Position numbers and translations under genes: made by a program. 64,000 nt of DNA from contig NPFB01000053.1 in NCBI GenBank assembly GCA_014084085.1, positions 219,876 through 283,875 of the forward strand. Direction: 5' to 3'. Of the stretch, positions 9,349 through 19,734 are shown one piece after another. The notes below the pieces were generated by a model. That model was not told the origin of the DNA. It saw only the letters and a list, made by a program, of their open reading frames with translations, and did no database searches. Position 1 is the first letter of the stretch; each line of letters starts with the position of its first letter. The DNA comes from Hondaea fermentalgiana. Taxonomy: Eukaryota; Sar; Bigyra; Thraustochytrida; Thraustochytriidae.

Positions 9349-11097
9349 TCAGTTCAAGGTGTAAGCGCGGTAATGCTTGTTGTCGATGGCGAGGGTGATG
9401 TCAATATCGCGCTTGTTACGGTCGTTACGCTTGTAAGAGAGAGAGACGAGGAGCTCCTGACCAGCCACGACAGTGAGAAAGTTTTCCAGATACAGAACCG
9501 TCTGGACCCAATGCGTCTGCGGTGCCTCAGCAGCCGTCGAGAGAACGAGGTCAGTGCCGGGCGCCATGGCACAATCAAAGGAGATGACAAAACTTGTAAG
9601 CGTGGCGTCACGCGAGACGCGAAGAGTCATTTCCGCCGAAAAGTCGAGATCCTCCTTTCGCACAGTGGCGATATCAATGTCATAGGCGAGCGCGCGGTCG
9701 GTGACGATGGTAGCCGGGTTTGCGACCTCCACAGCGGGATCCCGCGGGCGCATCTCGCAGAGCTCAGAGTAGTCGAAGCCGTAGACGTCGCGCCAGTAAT
9801 CAAATTTCGCCATGTTGCTCTGTCCTTGTAAATAGATTGCAGCCTTGCAGGGGATCATGACGCCGCCCGGTTTGAGCCAGCGATCGCGGGCGTCGAGCAC
9901 CGAGTCAAGCATCGACTCGAACAGCAAGCCATAACCCATCCACTCGGACACAATGACATCGGCCTTGATGTCCTCCGTGACCTTGCTTTCGAGTTCTTCG
10001 ACGCGGCCGTTGACGACTTCAATGATGTCAGCAAACCCGTTCTTGCGGACAAGTCTTTCCGCAAGCTCTGCGATGGACGAAGCGTCGACAGCAACCACGC
10101 GCTTGGCGCCGGCGCGGGCCGCAAACATACTAAGGATTCCGGTGCCGCATCCAACATCGAGAACGGTAGCGTTCTCGATACCCGGAACAACGGCCTCGAC
10201 AGCCTCGCGATAGCCCTCGGTCCGGGGCCTGTCGCGTAGCATCTCCTCATGGATACCCATGCGACCGTATGAGGCAAAGTACCCGCTATCGGGAGCGTTG
10301 CGCTCTGCGGCCGAGGGTTCGTCGCGTTTAGTCTTCTTGCTGCTTTTTTTCTTGTTCTTATTTCTTGTCTCCTTCGTTTTACGCTCGTCGCCGTCAACCT
10401 TAAGTGTCTCGTCACCCTCATCGAGATCTGGGAGATCGTCATCCTCCTCCTCCTCGTCGTCGCCATTGTCATCGTCATCGGACCCGGAGTCAAGCTTGTC
10501 GTCGAGTTCGATGACCTCGTCGAGAAGCTCGCGAATCTTGGCACGGCAGGTAGCAACTTCGTCTTCGAGCATGGCAATGCGCTCTTCAGCAGGAATGGAC
10601 CTGTCGTTCTCGCCTTCGGCTTGCGCTCCGGCAGCAGCGTGGTTTCCCTGCGTTTGCTGGTGTTCCGGCTGCGAAGCATCCTTTGATCCAGCATTATCCT
10701 TTGCGGCAGCGAGAGCTGCGACGTCGTCGAAAGCATAAAGCAGAGCATCATCTTGCATGACGGGTTGCAGCAAGGAGTCATCGGCATCAATAGCCGCAAG
10801 CACGTCTGGCGACTGGAGGGACTGAGCGATTTCCTCGACGGACCGTTCCCGCTTGGCAAACTCCTTGCGGCAAAAGTTGATAACGCGAATCCAGAGGTAT
10901 TCGTCCTTGAGAGCCACCTTTTCTAAGTCGAGGCCATGATCCTCCTTGCAGGCACGCACGAGCGCTTTGCTGCTCTTGAAGACGCGCTCCGAAAAGAGGT
11001 CTTGGCACTCCTCTTCCTCGAGGTCCTCCTCGAGGAGCTCCTCGTCCGAGAGCTCCTGATCGCCGTCTGGCACGAGGTCCTCTGCCTTGTCCGACAT
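9349..11097 (-). CDS. PRMT3: PRMT3-like protein arginine N-methyltransferase
   Basis: Transfers methyl groups from S-adenosylmethionine to arginines; PRMT3 in other eukaryotes is cytosolic and modifies ribosomal protein RPS2. I chose the ATG at 11097 (582 aa, starting MSDKAEDL). The frame stays open to an ATG-less start at 11241, which adds 48 Arg-rich residues that look non-coding. Order: acidic head; a PRMT3-type C2H2 region at residues 31-75 (ECQDLF...CKEDHG...WIRVINFCR); acidic coiled-coil linker to ~260; then the catalytic core with YFASYGRMGIHEEMLRD (273-289), SAM motif I VLDVGCGTG (312-320), the double-E loop SEWMGYGLLFE (384-394) and a C-terminal THW loop. All core motifs are intact. 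The zinc finger keeps only one Cys where the family has C-x2-C, so metal binding is doubtful. Confidence 0.93.
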   Translation of the reverse strand: MSDKAEDLVPDGDQELSDEELLEEDLEEEECQDLFSERVFKSSKALVRACKEDHGLDLEKVALKDEYLWIRVINFCRKEFAKRERSVEEIAQSLQSPDVLAAIDADDSLLQPVMQDDALLYAFDDVAALAAAKDNAGSKDASQPEHQQTQGNHAAAGAQAEGENDRSIPAEERIAMLEDEVATCRAKIRELLDEVIELDDKLDSGSDDDDNGDDEEEEDDDLPDLDEGDETLKVDGDERKTKETRNKNKKKSSKKTKRDEPSAAERNAPDSGYFASYGRMGIHEEMLRDRPRTEGYREAVEAVVPGIENATVLDVGCGTGILSMFAARAGAKRVVAVDASSIAELAERLVRKNGFADIIEVVNGRVEELESKVTEDIKADVIVSEWMGYGLLFESMLDSVLDARDRWLKPGGVMIPCKAAIYLQGQSNMAKFDYWRDVYGFDYSELCEMRPRDPAVEVANPATIVTDRALAYDIDIATVRKEDLDFSAEMTLRVSRDATLTSFVISFDCAMAPGTDLVLSTAAEAPQTHWVQTVLYLENFLTVVAGQELLVSLSYKRNDRNKRDIDITLAIDNKHYRAYTLN

Positions 11098-11525
11098 CTC
11101 CTTTCCTGAATCTCCCGGCGCGGCTTTGCTGGCCCTAAGCGCGAACTCGCTGATTCGGGTCTTGCTTCTCGTGGTGGCGCCGCGGGCCTGGGCAGGCCAG
11201 CCATTCTGCCAATGGGTTCTATCAATAGGGACCCATTTCAAACGCCATGATTAATTAGGTCTTTTTACAGGAAAAAGTAACCCGCGCAAAGATACGTCGC
11301 CGAGCAAGCAAGCGAGGGTAAACAGCAAAACAAAAGCTTAACAAGCGAAGCAAGCATCTTGCGCGCGCGCGCGCGTGCGGAAGCCTTGCGGGGGCGTAGA
11401 CCGGTTCTTCTTTTTTCGCTTAGCTTTGCGAAAAAGAGAGGACTGTTTCGTCGCGCGAGTTTTCACCGCCACTGCCCGGTCCGCGTGTACTTGGACGACT
11501 CACTCCCCTGAAGAAAGAAGAAGAA
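11098..11525. promoter_or_regulatory. Divergent intergenic region (PRMT3-like / UBA3)
   Basis: About 430 bp between head-to-head start codons. It contains an alternating GC run at ~11359-11375 and a purine-rich AAGAAAGAAGAAGAA stretch just before the UBA3 ATG. No TATA box stands out. Confidence 0.45.
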
Positions 11526-13189
11526 ATGGGCGTCGACGCTGCTTCGAGCGAGGCGACAACAAATGACCCCATGGAAACACAGCCGTTAGCGACGACAGCG
11601 ACGGCAGCACCAACAGCGGCGGCGGGATCATCATCTTTTTCGATGAAGAGTTTGAGCGGCGTCGATGTCATGTTGAGTCGCGCCTCGCCGTTCGGAAACG
11701 AAACGGGTCCACTTCCCTCGGGAGAGTTTTACCCGGGCAAGGTAGGTTTATCGCGTCTTATCAAGGTCCCTCGCGCGCCTTTTTAAACGCCAAGAGGCGC
11801 GATTTTCTTGACCTTGTGTGCTACAAGCGGCAAGGTCGAGATAAAACGAAAAACGACAAAGAAGAGGAGTTCTTAGGCAGGACGAAGAGGCATTGTTGAT
11901 TGACTGACAGATTTGACGACTTGGACTTTTACGCTTGCACAATGCAGGAGACGCGAGACTATATTGGATCCCAGTCGCGCGTGTTGGTCATTGGCGCGGG
12001 CGGCCTCGGCTGTGAACTTTTGAAAAACCTCGCGCTCTCTGGCTTCCGCTCGATCGATGTGATCGATCTCGATACGATTGATGTGACGAACTTGAACCGG
12101 CAATTTCTCTTCCGCCAAAAAGATGTGGGCCGAATGAAAGCCGAGGTGGCTGCCGAGTTTATTCAAAAACGAGTCCCCGGCGTGTCCGTAACCGCTCACA
12201 CATGCCCGATTCAAGAAAAGGACGAGACTTTCTACAGACAGTTTAGCGTCGTGATTGCGGGCTTGGACAATATCAAGGCGCGTCGCTGGATGAACAGCCT
12301 GCTTCACCAAATGGTAGAGACCGATGACGAGGGCAATGTCGACCCAGACTCGGTCATTCCGCTCATCGACGGTGGCACCGAGGCATTTAAAGGCCAGGCC
12401 CGCGTCATTCTCCCGATGGCGACCTCTTGCTTCGAATGCTCCATGGATTCGTTCCCACCGCAAGTTCACTTTCCCCTTTGTACCGTGGCTGAGACGCCGC
12501 GCAAGCCCGACCATTGCATCGCATACGTACTCTTCGCCATCAACAAATCGCTCAGCAACCCGGAGGCGGATCGCATCCACGAGGGCTTTGTAGAAAAGTT
12601 TGGCGCTGGAACCAAGCTCGATAAGGACGACCCTGCGCACATGCGTTTTATCTTTGAGCTCGCTAAAGACCGTGCCAATCTATTTCATATTGAGGGTGTC
12701 ACGTACATGTTGACGATGGGAGTAGTGAAGAACATCATCCCCGCTGTGGCATCTACAAACGCCATCATTGCGGGAGCCTGCGTCAATGAGGCCTTCAAGG
12801 TGCTTTCCTGGAGTTCCCAGTCTCTCAATACCTACTACATGTACAATGGAACGACGGGCGTGTACTCGTACACGTTTGAGTATGGACGCAAGCCGGATTG
12901 TCCCGTGTGCAATGCCGAAGAATTGCGTTGGAGCATGGATGCGGAGGAAACGCTGCAGGCGCTCATGGACCGCCTCATGAGTGACTCGACGCTCCAACTT
13001 GAAAAGCCTTCCATTGCCAAACCTGGTCTCTCTCTGTACATTCAAAAGCCGGAGGCCTTGCGGAAACAGACCGAGGCAAATCTTAGCAAAAAGCTCGGCG
13101 ACATTCTCGAGTCCGGCGACATCATCACCGTCACGGACCCGATATATCCTGCGGGCCAGAACATTAGCATCATCATCAAACTCGATTGA
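11526..13189 (+). CDS. UBA3: UBA3, NEDD8-activating enzyme E1 catalytic subunit (two exons)
   Basis: Adenylates NEDD8 and carries it as a thioester before transfer to the E2 UBC12, feeding cullin neddylation; the partner is APPBP1/NAE1. Model: exons 11526-11741 and 11948-13189, giving 485 aa (human UBA3 is about 463). The donor AAG|GTAGGT and acceptor ATGCAG|GAG are both in phase 0. They join PSGEFYPGK to ETRDYIGSQ, which matches the spacing in UBA3 proteins. The nearer CAG at 11908-11910 would break the frame. Visible motifs: nucleotide-binding GAGGLGCELLKNLALSG, DTIDVTNLNRQFLF, Zn-binding CFEC and CPVC pairs, and the active-site Cys250 in FPLCTVAETPRKPDHC. The C-terminal E2-binding ubiquitin-like domain ends the protein. 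No key residue is missing. Confidence 0.95.
11742..11947 (+). other. UBA3 intron (206 bp, phase 0)
   Basis: Begins GTAGGT and ends TGCACAATGCAG. Both exons are open across it, and the retained intron would terminate translation within 45 bp. It is the only intron I can place in the window. Confidence 0.8.
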
Positions 13190-13874
13190 AGCTTGCAACA
13201 CTGGTTGTTGAAAGACCACTTTATCCATGTGAATCCTCTTCTAACCCTGGCAATAATAAGTTTTAAACATGGTTACTTCACATGGCAGAAGGAAGGAAAC
13301 TCTCCCGGGCAGTTTCTAATCTTGCAAATTTTCTATCTATTCGTAATAGACCCACTTTCGTCCTACCCACCCACTGGCATGCGAAGAAGTCGTCCGTTCT
13401 TTTGCGGAGCCAGGTCATCATTTCATGAAAAAACAAAAACAAAAGAAACACGAACCTTCTGATGTGTGGGTCAGTTTTGTCCTCGACGATCATCCGTGAC
13501 GAAGTTGTTTCGTCCTCCACATTTGATGGGTGTCGTCTCGTCATCTCGCGCTCACCTTGCATACGTAAGCTCTTAACCGTCAGCGGTTTCAATTCCCACA
13601 CCCTCCACCCGAGTCCACTGCGCTACTTCTTCCGGGTGACAAGCCTATGCTGTCCAGTCGCTATACCTGCGTTGGACCGAAGTATCGCGACCACCGCAAA
13701 GGTATGTGGGAGATTTACTTAGATTTTTTCGAGCTTTCCCCCTCCAAAGTGCCAGGTAAAAAGTGGCCCTCTCCACCACACTCCACTGACGCGGTCGTTT
13801 TTTTTTTCCCCCTCCTGGGCGGGCGCGTTTGCCGACAGTGTATGCGGCGCATTCCCGACATGCGCGCGGGGGCG

Positions 13875-13973
13875 GCAAGTGGAGAATGGGCCCCGGGGCG
13901 GCGGCGGGCGCGGCGCAAGTGGGAATGGGCGGGGCGCGCACTTGCGCGCGGGCGGCGCAAGTGGAGAATGGGC
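13875..13973. repeat. ~40-bp GC-rich tandem repeat, three copies
   Basis: The core GCAAGTGGAGAATGGGC occurs at 13875-13891 and 13957-13973, with a one-base-shorter version at 13915-13930. Spacing is 40 and 42 bp. A truncated GCAAGTG follows at about 13978. Confidence 0.8.
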
Positions 13974-14271
13974 GCGCGCAAGTGCCGCGAGGGGGCGCGG
14001 GAAAAAGCCGCGAGTAGACTGCGAAGCAGCAGCGCAGCCGCAGCGACCCGGGTCCCTGGAGCGCTCGCGCGCGAGGGACTCGCCCGCGGCCGGCGCACGC
14101 GCGCGCGTCGTCGCCCGCGCCCGCGCACGCGAGCCCGCCTCTCCGCGATCCCGCGGAGGAGCCCGCGAGCCCGCGGCAAGCGGCGCGCTGGATTTTCGAA
14201 ATCGGATCTCGCGCCGGATCCGCTACGGACTCTGCGCCGGCACGGTCCCGCGAGGCGCGCCGGGCCGCGCG

Positions 14272-14371
14272 NNNNNNNNNNNNNNNNNNNNNNNNNNNNN
14301 NNNNNNNNNNNNNNNNNNNNNNNNNNNNNNNNNNNNNNNNNNNNNNNNNNNNNNNNNNNNNNNNNNNNNNN
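14272..14371. other. Assembly gap (100 N)
   Basis: Exactly 100 N in very GC-rich sequence. The real length is unknown. CCGGGCCGCGCG occurs just before the gap and GCCGGGCCGCGCG just after it, so the assembler may have stopped in a repeat. Confidence 0.98.
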
Positions 14372-14497
14372 GCCGGGCCGCGCGCAAGCTCGCCCGCGGC
14401 GAGGCGAGGCGGGGCCCGCGGAGCCGCGTCAACGCGCGCACGCCCGCCAGCCCACGAGCCCGCCCGCCCGCGCGCGCGCGCACAGCAGCGCAGAACG

Positions 14498-14520
14498 GAG
14501 CAGAGCAGAGCAGAGCAGAG
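14498..14520 (+). repeat. (GAGCA)n pentanucleotide repeat, sense of the HAT gene
   Basis: About 4.6 perfect GAGCA units, 343 bp upstream of the ATG at 14863. The same pentamer, again in the sense direction, lies upstream of the PFAS gene at 24004-24047. Confidence 0.9.
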
Positions 14521-14862
14521 AGAGTCCCCGGCGAGGGGGTTAGACGCGCCCCGCTCGACCCAGGCCGCGCGCTCTCTTGCGCTCTCTTGCGCTTGCGCTG
14601 GTGCTCGCGGCTAGTAAGTTCAGGTCGCTTGCTGCGCCCTGCGTCGACGCAATCAGCGCCGCGCGTGCGCTAGTTCGCAAGCGAGTCAGCGAGAGCGACC
14701 CCTGGGCCACCGCGTGGAAAAAGTCGAGGCGTTTCCCAGGCAAAAAGCGGCGCGCTCAGGCAGCGCGTACGCTCAAGCAGCGCGTACGCTCAATACGTTC
14801 GTTCCTTTGCTCGTCTGCTCGCTCGATTCCTCGCCCGCACGTCTGATCACTCGATTGCGACC

Positions 14863-17800
14863 ATGTACTCAGGCCACGGCTGGCAGCAACAAAACGTCGA
14901 CGAGTCCGAGGATGCCGAGGTGCAGGGTATTCTGGGGGGCCACGGGCGCGGGGCCGGAAACAGCCACAATCGCAACAATAACAACAACAACAACAGCAAC
15001 AGCAATAACGGCGGCAGTCACGGTAATGCCGGCCTCGCGGGAGGGGCCAGCGCCGAGCATACCGCGCAGACAGGATACAACGACTACAACTTTCTCATGA
15101 GCAAGAACATCTTTGCGCCATCTGGCGGCGCGCACTTTCTAAATGGGACCGTTGACGGCGTCGAGCAGAGTCAATTGAACGCCAACGTTGAGGGCTTCAC
15201 CCCACGCATGTACATGGTGCAGATGCCAACACCACCTCCGGTGGACCCAAACGCGCCAGATGCACATCATCATCAAATGGGATCCGCCTACGATGTCGTA
15301 TGGCCCCACAATCAGCAGCAACAGTCACTTTTTGCTCACGATGAGCGTGCGCAACATCGCACGCCAGGACCTGGACAAACAAACTCGCAAGGACAGAGCC
15401 CACTGAATTCTTTTCGCTTCGGCTTTGGAGGCCTATCGTACCAGCACGGCACCGACGCAAACATGGGCCAGACCGGTTCTTCTTCCTCGTCCTCGTCGGC
15501 GTCGACCTCTTCAACTTCATCCTCACAGTTCGCACCTGGGGTAGGTGACGGCAACGCCACGGCGCAAATGCCTCCGCATCAGGCATTTTACGCGAGCGGG
15601 GAAGACGGTGTGTCTGGCTACGGTATGGATTCTTCCGACAATGGCGCTGGCCCATCCTGGTATGACCAGCTTCCACAACAGAATCACCAGACGAACCCGG
15701 ACCAGGGGGCTGGACGGGAGCACCATTTTCGCCACCAACAGCATCAACATCAGCATCAACATCAAAACTTTGTGCCACACGAAATATACGGAGCGGACAG
15801 CAATGGTTCGATGGGGCCTGTTTCGGCCAATGGCTCCTCCAGTGGGATGATGCCGCTCAGTTTCGATGGCTCGCAGCACGCCTATCCTGGCTATGGTGCC
15901 TCGTCGTTCTTTGCTGTTCCCGAGGACAACGCCGTGCATTCCTTGGGCGCTAACTTTAGTCAGCTGGGTTTTGAAGAGTCCGTGAATGACCAACATCGCG
16001 AAGGCGGCTTCAATAGCGCCGCACTTGCCTTTCACGCCGGAGGTCATGCGCCACCAGGTTATACAGGCGGACATGGGAGCTTTGGCCAAGGTCAGCAAGG
16101 CTATGCTCACCAACAGCAGTCGCGCGGGTCGCAAGCAGGGTCATCCACTGCTGGAAGTGACACGTACTACGCAAGCGATCCCTCGAGATCAACTTCATCG
16201 GCGATTCCGGGCGGACCCGAGAGTTTTGGCACCGGTTCGGGGCTTGGATTTCTCCCCAGCAGACAGCGCGATGCCACCGCTTCCTTTGACTCGTCCACGG
16301 ACCAAAAGTCGATTGGGACCCCTGTGTCCACGCCTCAGTCTTCGCCCATGCGCGGTCCCCAAATGTCGCCGCAAATGTACCCGGGTGCGCATCGCGGCTC
16401 GGGTGACTTTGGTAACCTCGGTTCTCCCCAGCGTGGCCCCTCCTTTGCCGAGGCAGCGAGTGCGTCCTCGTTCATGGGACAATCTCAGCAGCAGCAACAG
16501 CAACAGCAACCTAATCGCGGGGGGTACATTGGTGCTCTCTCGGGGCGAGGCGGTGGAGATGCGCATCCCGAGCAGGGCGGCAAAGAGGCGTCATCAACAG
16601 CACAACCCTCGCCCATGGCGTATTCTGCCGCAGTCACGGGCGGCATGCGGAAAGGAGGCCCCGCTCGACACTCTGATGGCGAAGACGAACGCAAAGAGAA
16701 GCGCGACATGATTGGTAGCCCTCAGCACACGCCAGCTGGCCGACCAGCCTCCTCGTCCCTCTCTTCTTCTTCATGCAGCAGCACATGGAGCAACAGAGTT
16801 GCGGCCGCGGCGGCCATACCTGCTTCCTCGGGCGGAAGCGGGCCCACTGTTGCCGGCAAAAACAAGGTCAATAATAACAACAACAATCACGCCAATGCCG
16901 CCAACAGCAATAACAAGAACCGTACGCAGCCCCAGCCTCAGCATGAACAACCTCAGCGCGCAGAGACCGTGGCGCAGGATTCGGCCTGGGCACAGAAGAA
17001 GAAGAGCGAGCTCGACGAAACACCACAGACGCGAAGTGTATTCAAGGAATTCTACAAGAGCTTTCGCAGCAAGGAGAAAGAAAGCGTGGCGGAAGCCTTT
17101 GCATACGCTCGGCGCTCGCTGCAGTCCAAAGATGTGCCAGAGCGCATTCACTGGCGTATTTATCTGGAAATGGCAGATTTGGCAAAGCGCGAGAACCAAT
17201 TTCAAGAAGCTCGAGAGCTATATCAACTCGTCAATGAGACGCAACCTTTTGCACACCAAGGCTGGCTCGAGTACTCGAAAATGGAAGAAGAGTGCGGGCG
17301 TCTCTTGCATTGCAGATCGATCCTCCAGCGGGGTCTGGAGTACTGCAATTACGCAGAACAATTGCTTACCAAAGCCATCAAGCACGAAGAGCGCCTCGGA
17401 AACTTGGACAATGCTCGCGCGCTCTTGTCTCGTCTGCGCTCCCAAAACGTGGAAAATGCGTGGCGTACAATCCTCGAAGGCGCTCTACTCGAGGCCCGCG
17501 CAGGAAACATTATTGTCGCCCGCAAAGTCTTCAAGTACCTTATGGAAAATGTGCCATGGTACGGCCCAATCTACTTTGAGGCAACACGCTTCGAGGAGAA
17601 GAACGAAGAGTTCGATCGTGCCATTGCCATTGTGGAAAAGGGTCTCAAAGAAATTCCTCGCTACGGTCCGCTCTGGTTCAATGCTTTTCGTCTGCACGAA
17701 AAAACCGAAATGGAGCAGGCCATCCGCGCCGCGTCTGGGGCCAAGGCCCAACAAGTGGCGCGCGAGTCTTGCCAGCTCCTGCGCAAGGAGGAAGACCGCG

Positions 17801-19125
17801 CTCGCTTTGTGCTGCAAGACATGTTTGGCGTGGACGACGCCTGCTTCGTCGTTAACACCGTTCCGTGCAAGCTTTTGCAAACGCGGGGCGCCTTGCAGCG
17901 CGCAATGAATTGCATCTCCAAGGAGCTCGTGTGGAAGGTTCATTTTGAGGCCGCACAGGTTGCCGAGCGCGGCGGCGGGTCCGAGGCCTTGCAACGTGCG
18001 CGCCACGCCTACGTGCAGAGCGTCCTGCGATGCCCTGTAAATCTGCGCTGGAAGGTTTGGCTGGCAGGGGCCCGCGCCGAGCTCGCCCACGCAAACATGG
18101 AGAAGGCGCGCCAGCTCCTCGATCGCGCGCTCGTCGATGTGCCGGCCAAGTCGCGCGCTCAGGTCCTGCTCGAGTGCTCGAGGATCGAAGAGTACGAGGG
18201 TAACATTGACAAGGCGCGAGAGGTGCTCGTTCGGGCTCGCGCCGAGACACGGCACGAGTGGAAGGTCTTTCTCGAGGCTGTAATGCTCGAGCTCCGCAAT
18301 GGCCACCGCGAGGACGCTATTCGCGCAGCCGAGGACGCGCTCGCCACCCACTCCGGAACAGGTCGACTTTGGGCCATCCTTGTGCAGCTCAAGCATGCCA
18401 TCGGACCCGACTCGCAGAGACTTGTATTCCGCGAGGCGCTCAAGAGTTGTCCTAAGTCTGGCGAGGTTTGGTGCGAGGGCGCACGTCTCCACATGAACCC
18501 GGTATCACCTTACTTTGACCTTGAAACGGCGTCTCGTTACCTGGAGTTTGCCATTCAGTTCACGCCGCAGTACGGTGGTAGTTTTCTCGAGCTCATGCGC
18601 TGGAAATTACTGCAGAGCAACTTTGGTGATCAGCGCGCCTTTCCCGACTACTCAAACGTCGAGGATGCCAATACGTTTCGGGCCAATATGATGGCCTGCG
18701 ACACTTCTGACATCGAACTTCGCTGCGTGAATGCGGACCCGAACTACGGCGCACTTTGGTTCCATTGCAAGCGCGGGCCCTTCGACACGGCGCGCCAGGT
18801 CTTGCGCACAGCAAAGAGTCTCATGATCGAGGAGCTTACAAAGTTTCGCGCGGTCTATCGGGAGGCTATTGTGGAGTCGATCCACCGAAAGCGTGATACT
18901 GCCGCGCGCCAGATCTCTCGTGCCAAGTCTCGCACAACCCCGGCTCTTGCCGGAGGTGAAGATCGTTGGCTCACTGAGCGACTTGAGCCTATGCATGATG
19001 CCAAGTCGTACGCCAACTTTAGTACGGGCCTGCTGAGCGTCAACTGGCTCGGTGAGCATGTCGGTCTCTTGGTTGACCGCGAGCGCCGCAAGTTTCTCTT
19101 TGGCTCCGACCAGATCGTCCCATAG
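14863..19125 (+). CDS. HAT-repeat RNA-processing-type protein with prion-like N-terminal half
   Basis: 1420 residues from ACCATGT, one exon. Residues 1 to ~700 are low complexity: N runs (NNNNNNNSNSNN), H/Q clusters (HQQHQHQHQHQ), poly-Ser, a Q8 stretch near 543-550, and many Gly/Ser/Pro. This composition is typical of prion-like regions that drive condensates. From residue ~727 (KEFYKSFRSKEKESVAEAFA) to ~1345 there is a long array of ~34-residue helical repeats with HAT signatures, conserved W and Y/E at fixed spacing (WRIYLEMADLAKREN, WLEYSKMEEECGR, WKVWLAGARAELAHAN). HAT repeats occur in RNA-processing scaffolds such as Prp6, Crn/Clf1, CstF-77 and the HCF107 family; I cannot tell which is orthologous. 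A role in RNA processing is therefore a family-level inference. Confidence 0.88.
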   Translation: MYSGHGWQQQNVDESEDAEVQGILGGHGRGAGNSHNRNNNNNNNSNSNNGGSHGNAGLAGGASAEHTAQTGYNDYNFLMSKNIFAPSGGAHFLNGTVDGVEQSQLNANVEGFTPRMYMVQMPTPPPVDPNAPDAHHHQMGSAYDVVWPHNQQQQSLFAHDERAQHRTPGPGQTNSQGQSPLNSFRFGFGGLSYQHGTDANMGQTGSSSSSSSASTSSTSSSQFAPGVGDGNATAQMPPHQAFYASGEDGVSGYGMDSSDNGAGPSWYDQLPQQNHQTNPDQGAGREHHFRHQQHQHQHQHQNFVPHEIYGADSNGSMGPVSANGSSSGMMPLSFDGSQHAYPGYGASSFFAVPEDNAVHSLGANFSQLGFEESVNDQHREGGFNSAALAFHAGGHAPPGYTGGHGSFGQGQQGYAHQQQSRGSQAGSSTAGSDTYYASDPSRSTSSAIPGGPESFGTGSGLGFLPSRQRDATASFDSSTDQKSIGTPVSTPQSSPMRGPQMSPQMYPGAHRGSGDFGNLGSPQRGPSFAEAASASSFMGQSQQQQQQQQPNRGGYIGALSGRGGGDAHPEQGGKEASSTAQPSPMAYSAAVTGGMRKGGPARHSDGEDERKEKRDMIGSPQHTPAGRPASSSLSSSSCSSTWSNRVAAAAAIPASSGGSGPTVAGKNKVNNNNNNHANAANSNNKNRTQPQPQHEQPQRAETVAQDSAWAQKKKSELDETPQTRSVFKEFYKSFRSKEKESVAEAFAYARRSLQSKDVPERIHWRIYLEMADLAKRENQFQEARELYQLVNETQPFAHQGWLEYSKMEEECGRLLHCRSILQRGLEYCNYAEQLLTKAIKHEERLGNLDNARALLSRLRSQNVENAWRTILEGALLEARAGNIIVARKVFKYLMENVPWYGPIYFEATRFEEKNEEFDRAIAIVEKGLKEIPRYGPLWFNAFRLHEKTEMEQAIRAASGAKAQQVARESCQLLRKEEDRARFVLQDMFGVDDACFVVNTVPCKLLQTRGALQRAMNCISKELVWKVHFEAAQVAERGGGSEALQRARHAYVQSVLRCPVNLRWKVWLAGARAELAHANMEKARQLLDRALVDVPAKSRAQVLLECSRIEEYEGNIDKAREVLVRARAETRHEWKVFLEAVMLELRNGHREDAIRAAEDALATHSGTGRLWAILVQLKHAIGPDSQRLVFREALKSCPKSGEVWCEGARLHMNPVSPYFDLETASRYLEFAIQFTPQYGGSFLELMRWKLLQSNFGDQRAFPDYSNVEDANTFRANMMACDTSDIELRCVNADPNYGALWFHCKRGPFDTARQVLRTAKSLMIEELTKFRAVYREAIVESIHRKRDTAARQISRAKSRTTPALAGGEDRWLTERLEPMHDAKSYANFSTGLLSVNWLGEHVGLLVDRERRKFLFGSDQIVP

Positions 19126-19734
19126 GTGTTTTTTTCACTCCTTTTATCTTCTTCTTCACCCTCCCTTCCCCTTATTTCTTGACTTTTCTTGGTCATGGTC
19201 ATGGTCATGGTGGGTCACGCGACGTTGGAAGAAAGGACAGAAGTGATGGAAGACAAAAAGACATGCTCTCATGTCTTGCTGTAGGCTGTGTCCTGAAATT
19301 ACCCTCATTCTTACCTTCTTTTCAATGTAAGCGTGTGTACGTACGTGAACTTGTGCATAGAGAAAGGGAAAAAGAAATAGAAGCTGTACAAGTCTTAATA
19401 AATATCGTTTTCCGCCTCACCTTTCAGCCAGGCCCAAAGGTCGCCGTATAATCCTCTCTTTACACGACACACGAAAAAAGAAAATTGAAAAAGGAAAATT
19501 GTTCGCCACACCCACCAAGCGAGCAGGTCTTTTCAATCGTTCATTCATTCAATCATTCATTCCGTTTTCACTCTGTTTCTTTTTTTTGGGGGGAGGGGCG
19601 TGTCGTATGTTATCGTGGCATGAAAATCATCACCTTCTTCCCATCTTTGTCTTTCGCACGCAGAAACACACAAAGCCTTGTTGGGATGGAGTGGGGGTGG
19701 TGAGAATGCCATTCTTCACGTTCATTTTATGTTT
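19126..19734. other. Convergent 3' spacer (HAT gene / PFAS)
   Basis: About 600 bp between two stop codons. It is lower in GC than the genes, with TGGTCA-type repeats near 19192-19212 and an AATAAA at 19397-19402 that could be a polyadenylation signal for the plus-strand gene. No gene is seen. Confidence 0.5.

Larger units (their letters stand above)
13190..14862. promoter_or_regulatory. Long GC-rich spacer upstream of the HAT-repeat gene
   Basis: 1.7 kb with no convincing gene. The first ~600 bp have ordinary composition and hold the UBA3 3' end. From ~13800 the sequence becomes extremely GC/CpG-rich, with a ~40-bp tandem repeat, a 100-N gap and a GAGCA repeat before the ATG at 14863. ORFs here, such as one spanning 13647-14543, are Arg/Ala/Gly low-complexity products of the base composition. 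Confidence 0.6.

Noticed and set aside
13535..13640. tRNA-like signals (GGGTGT...ACACCC pairing, TTGC loop, an A-box-like TAGCGCAGTGG on the minus strand)
   Set aside because: The T arm lacks the canonical G53-T54-T55-C56 context, the anticodon stem has mismatches, and no matching acceptor strand exists for the minus-strand A box. tRNAscan-SE would settle it.
17485..18492. 335-codon minus-strand frame opposite the HAT repeats
   Set aside because: Antisense shadow of a strongly supported coding region with regular helical repeats.
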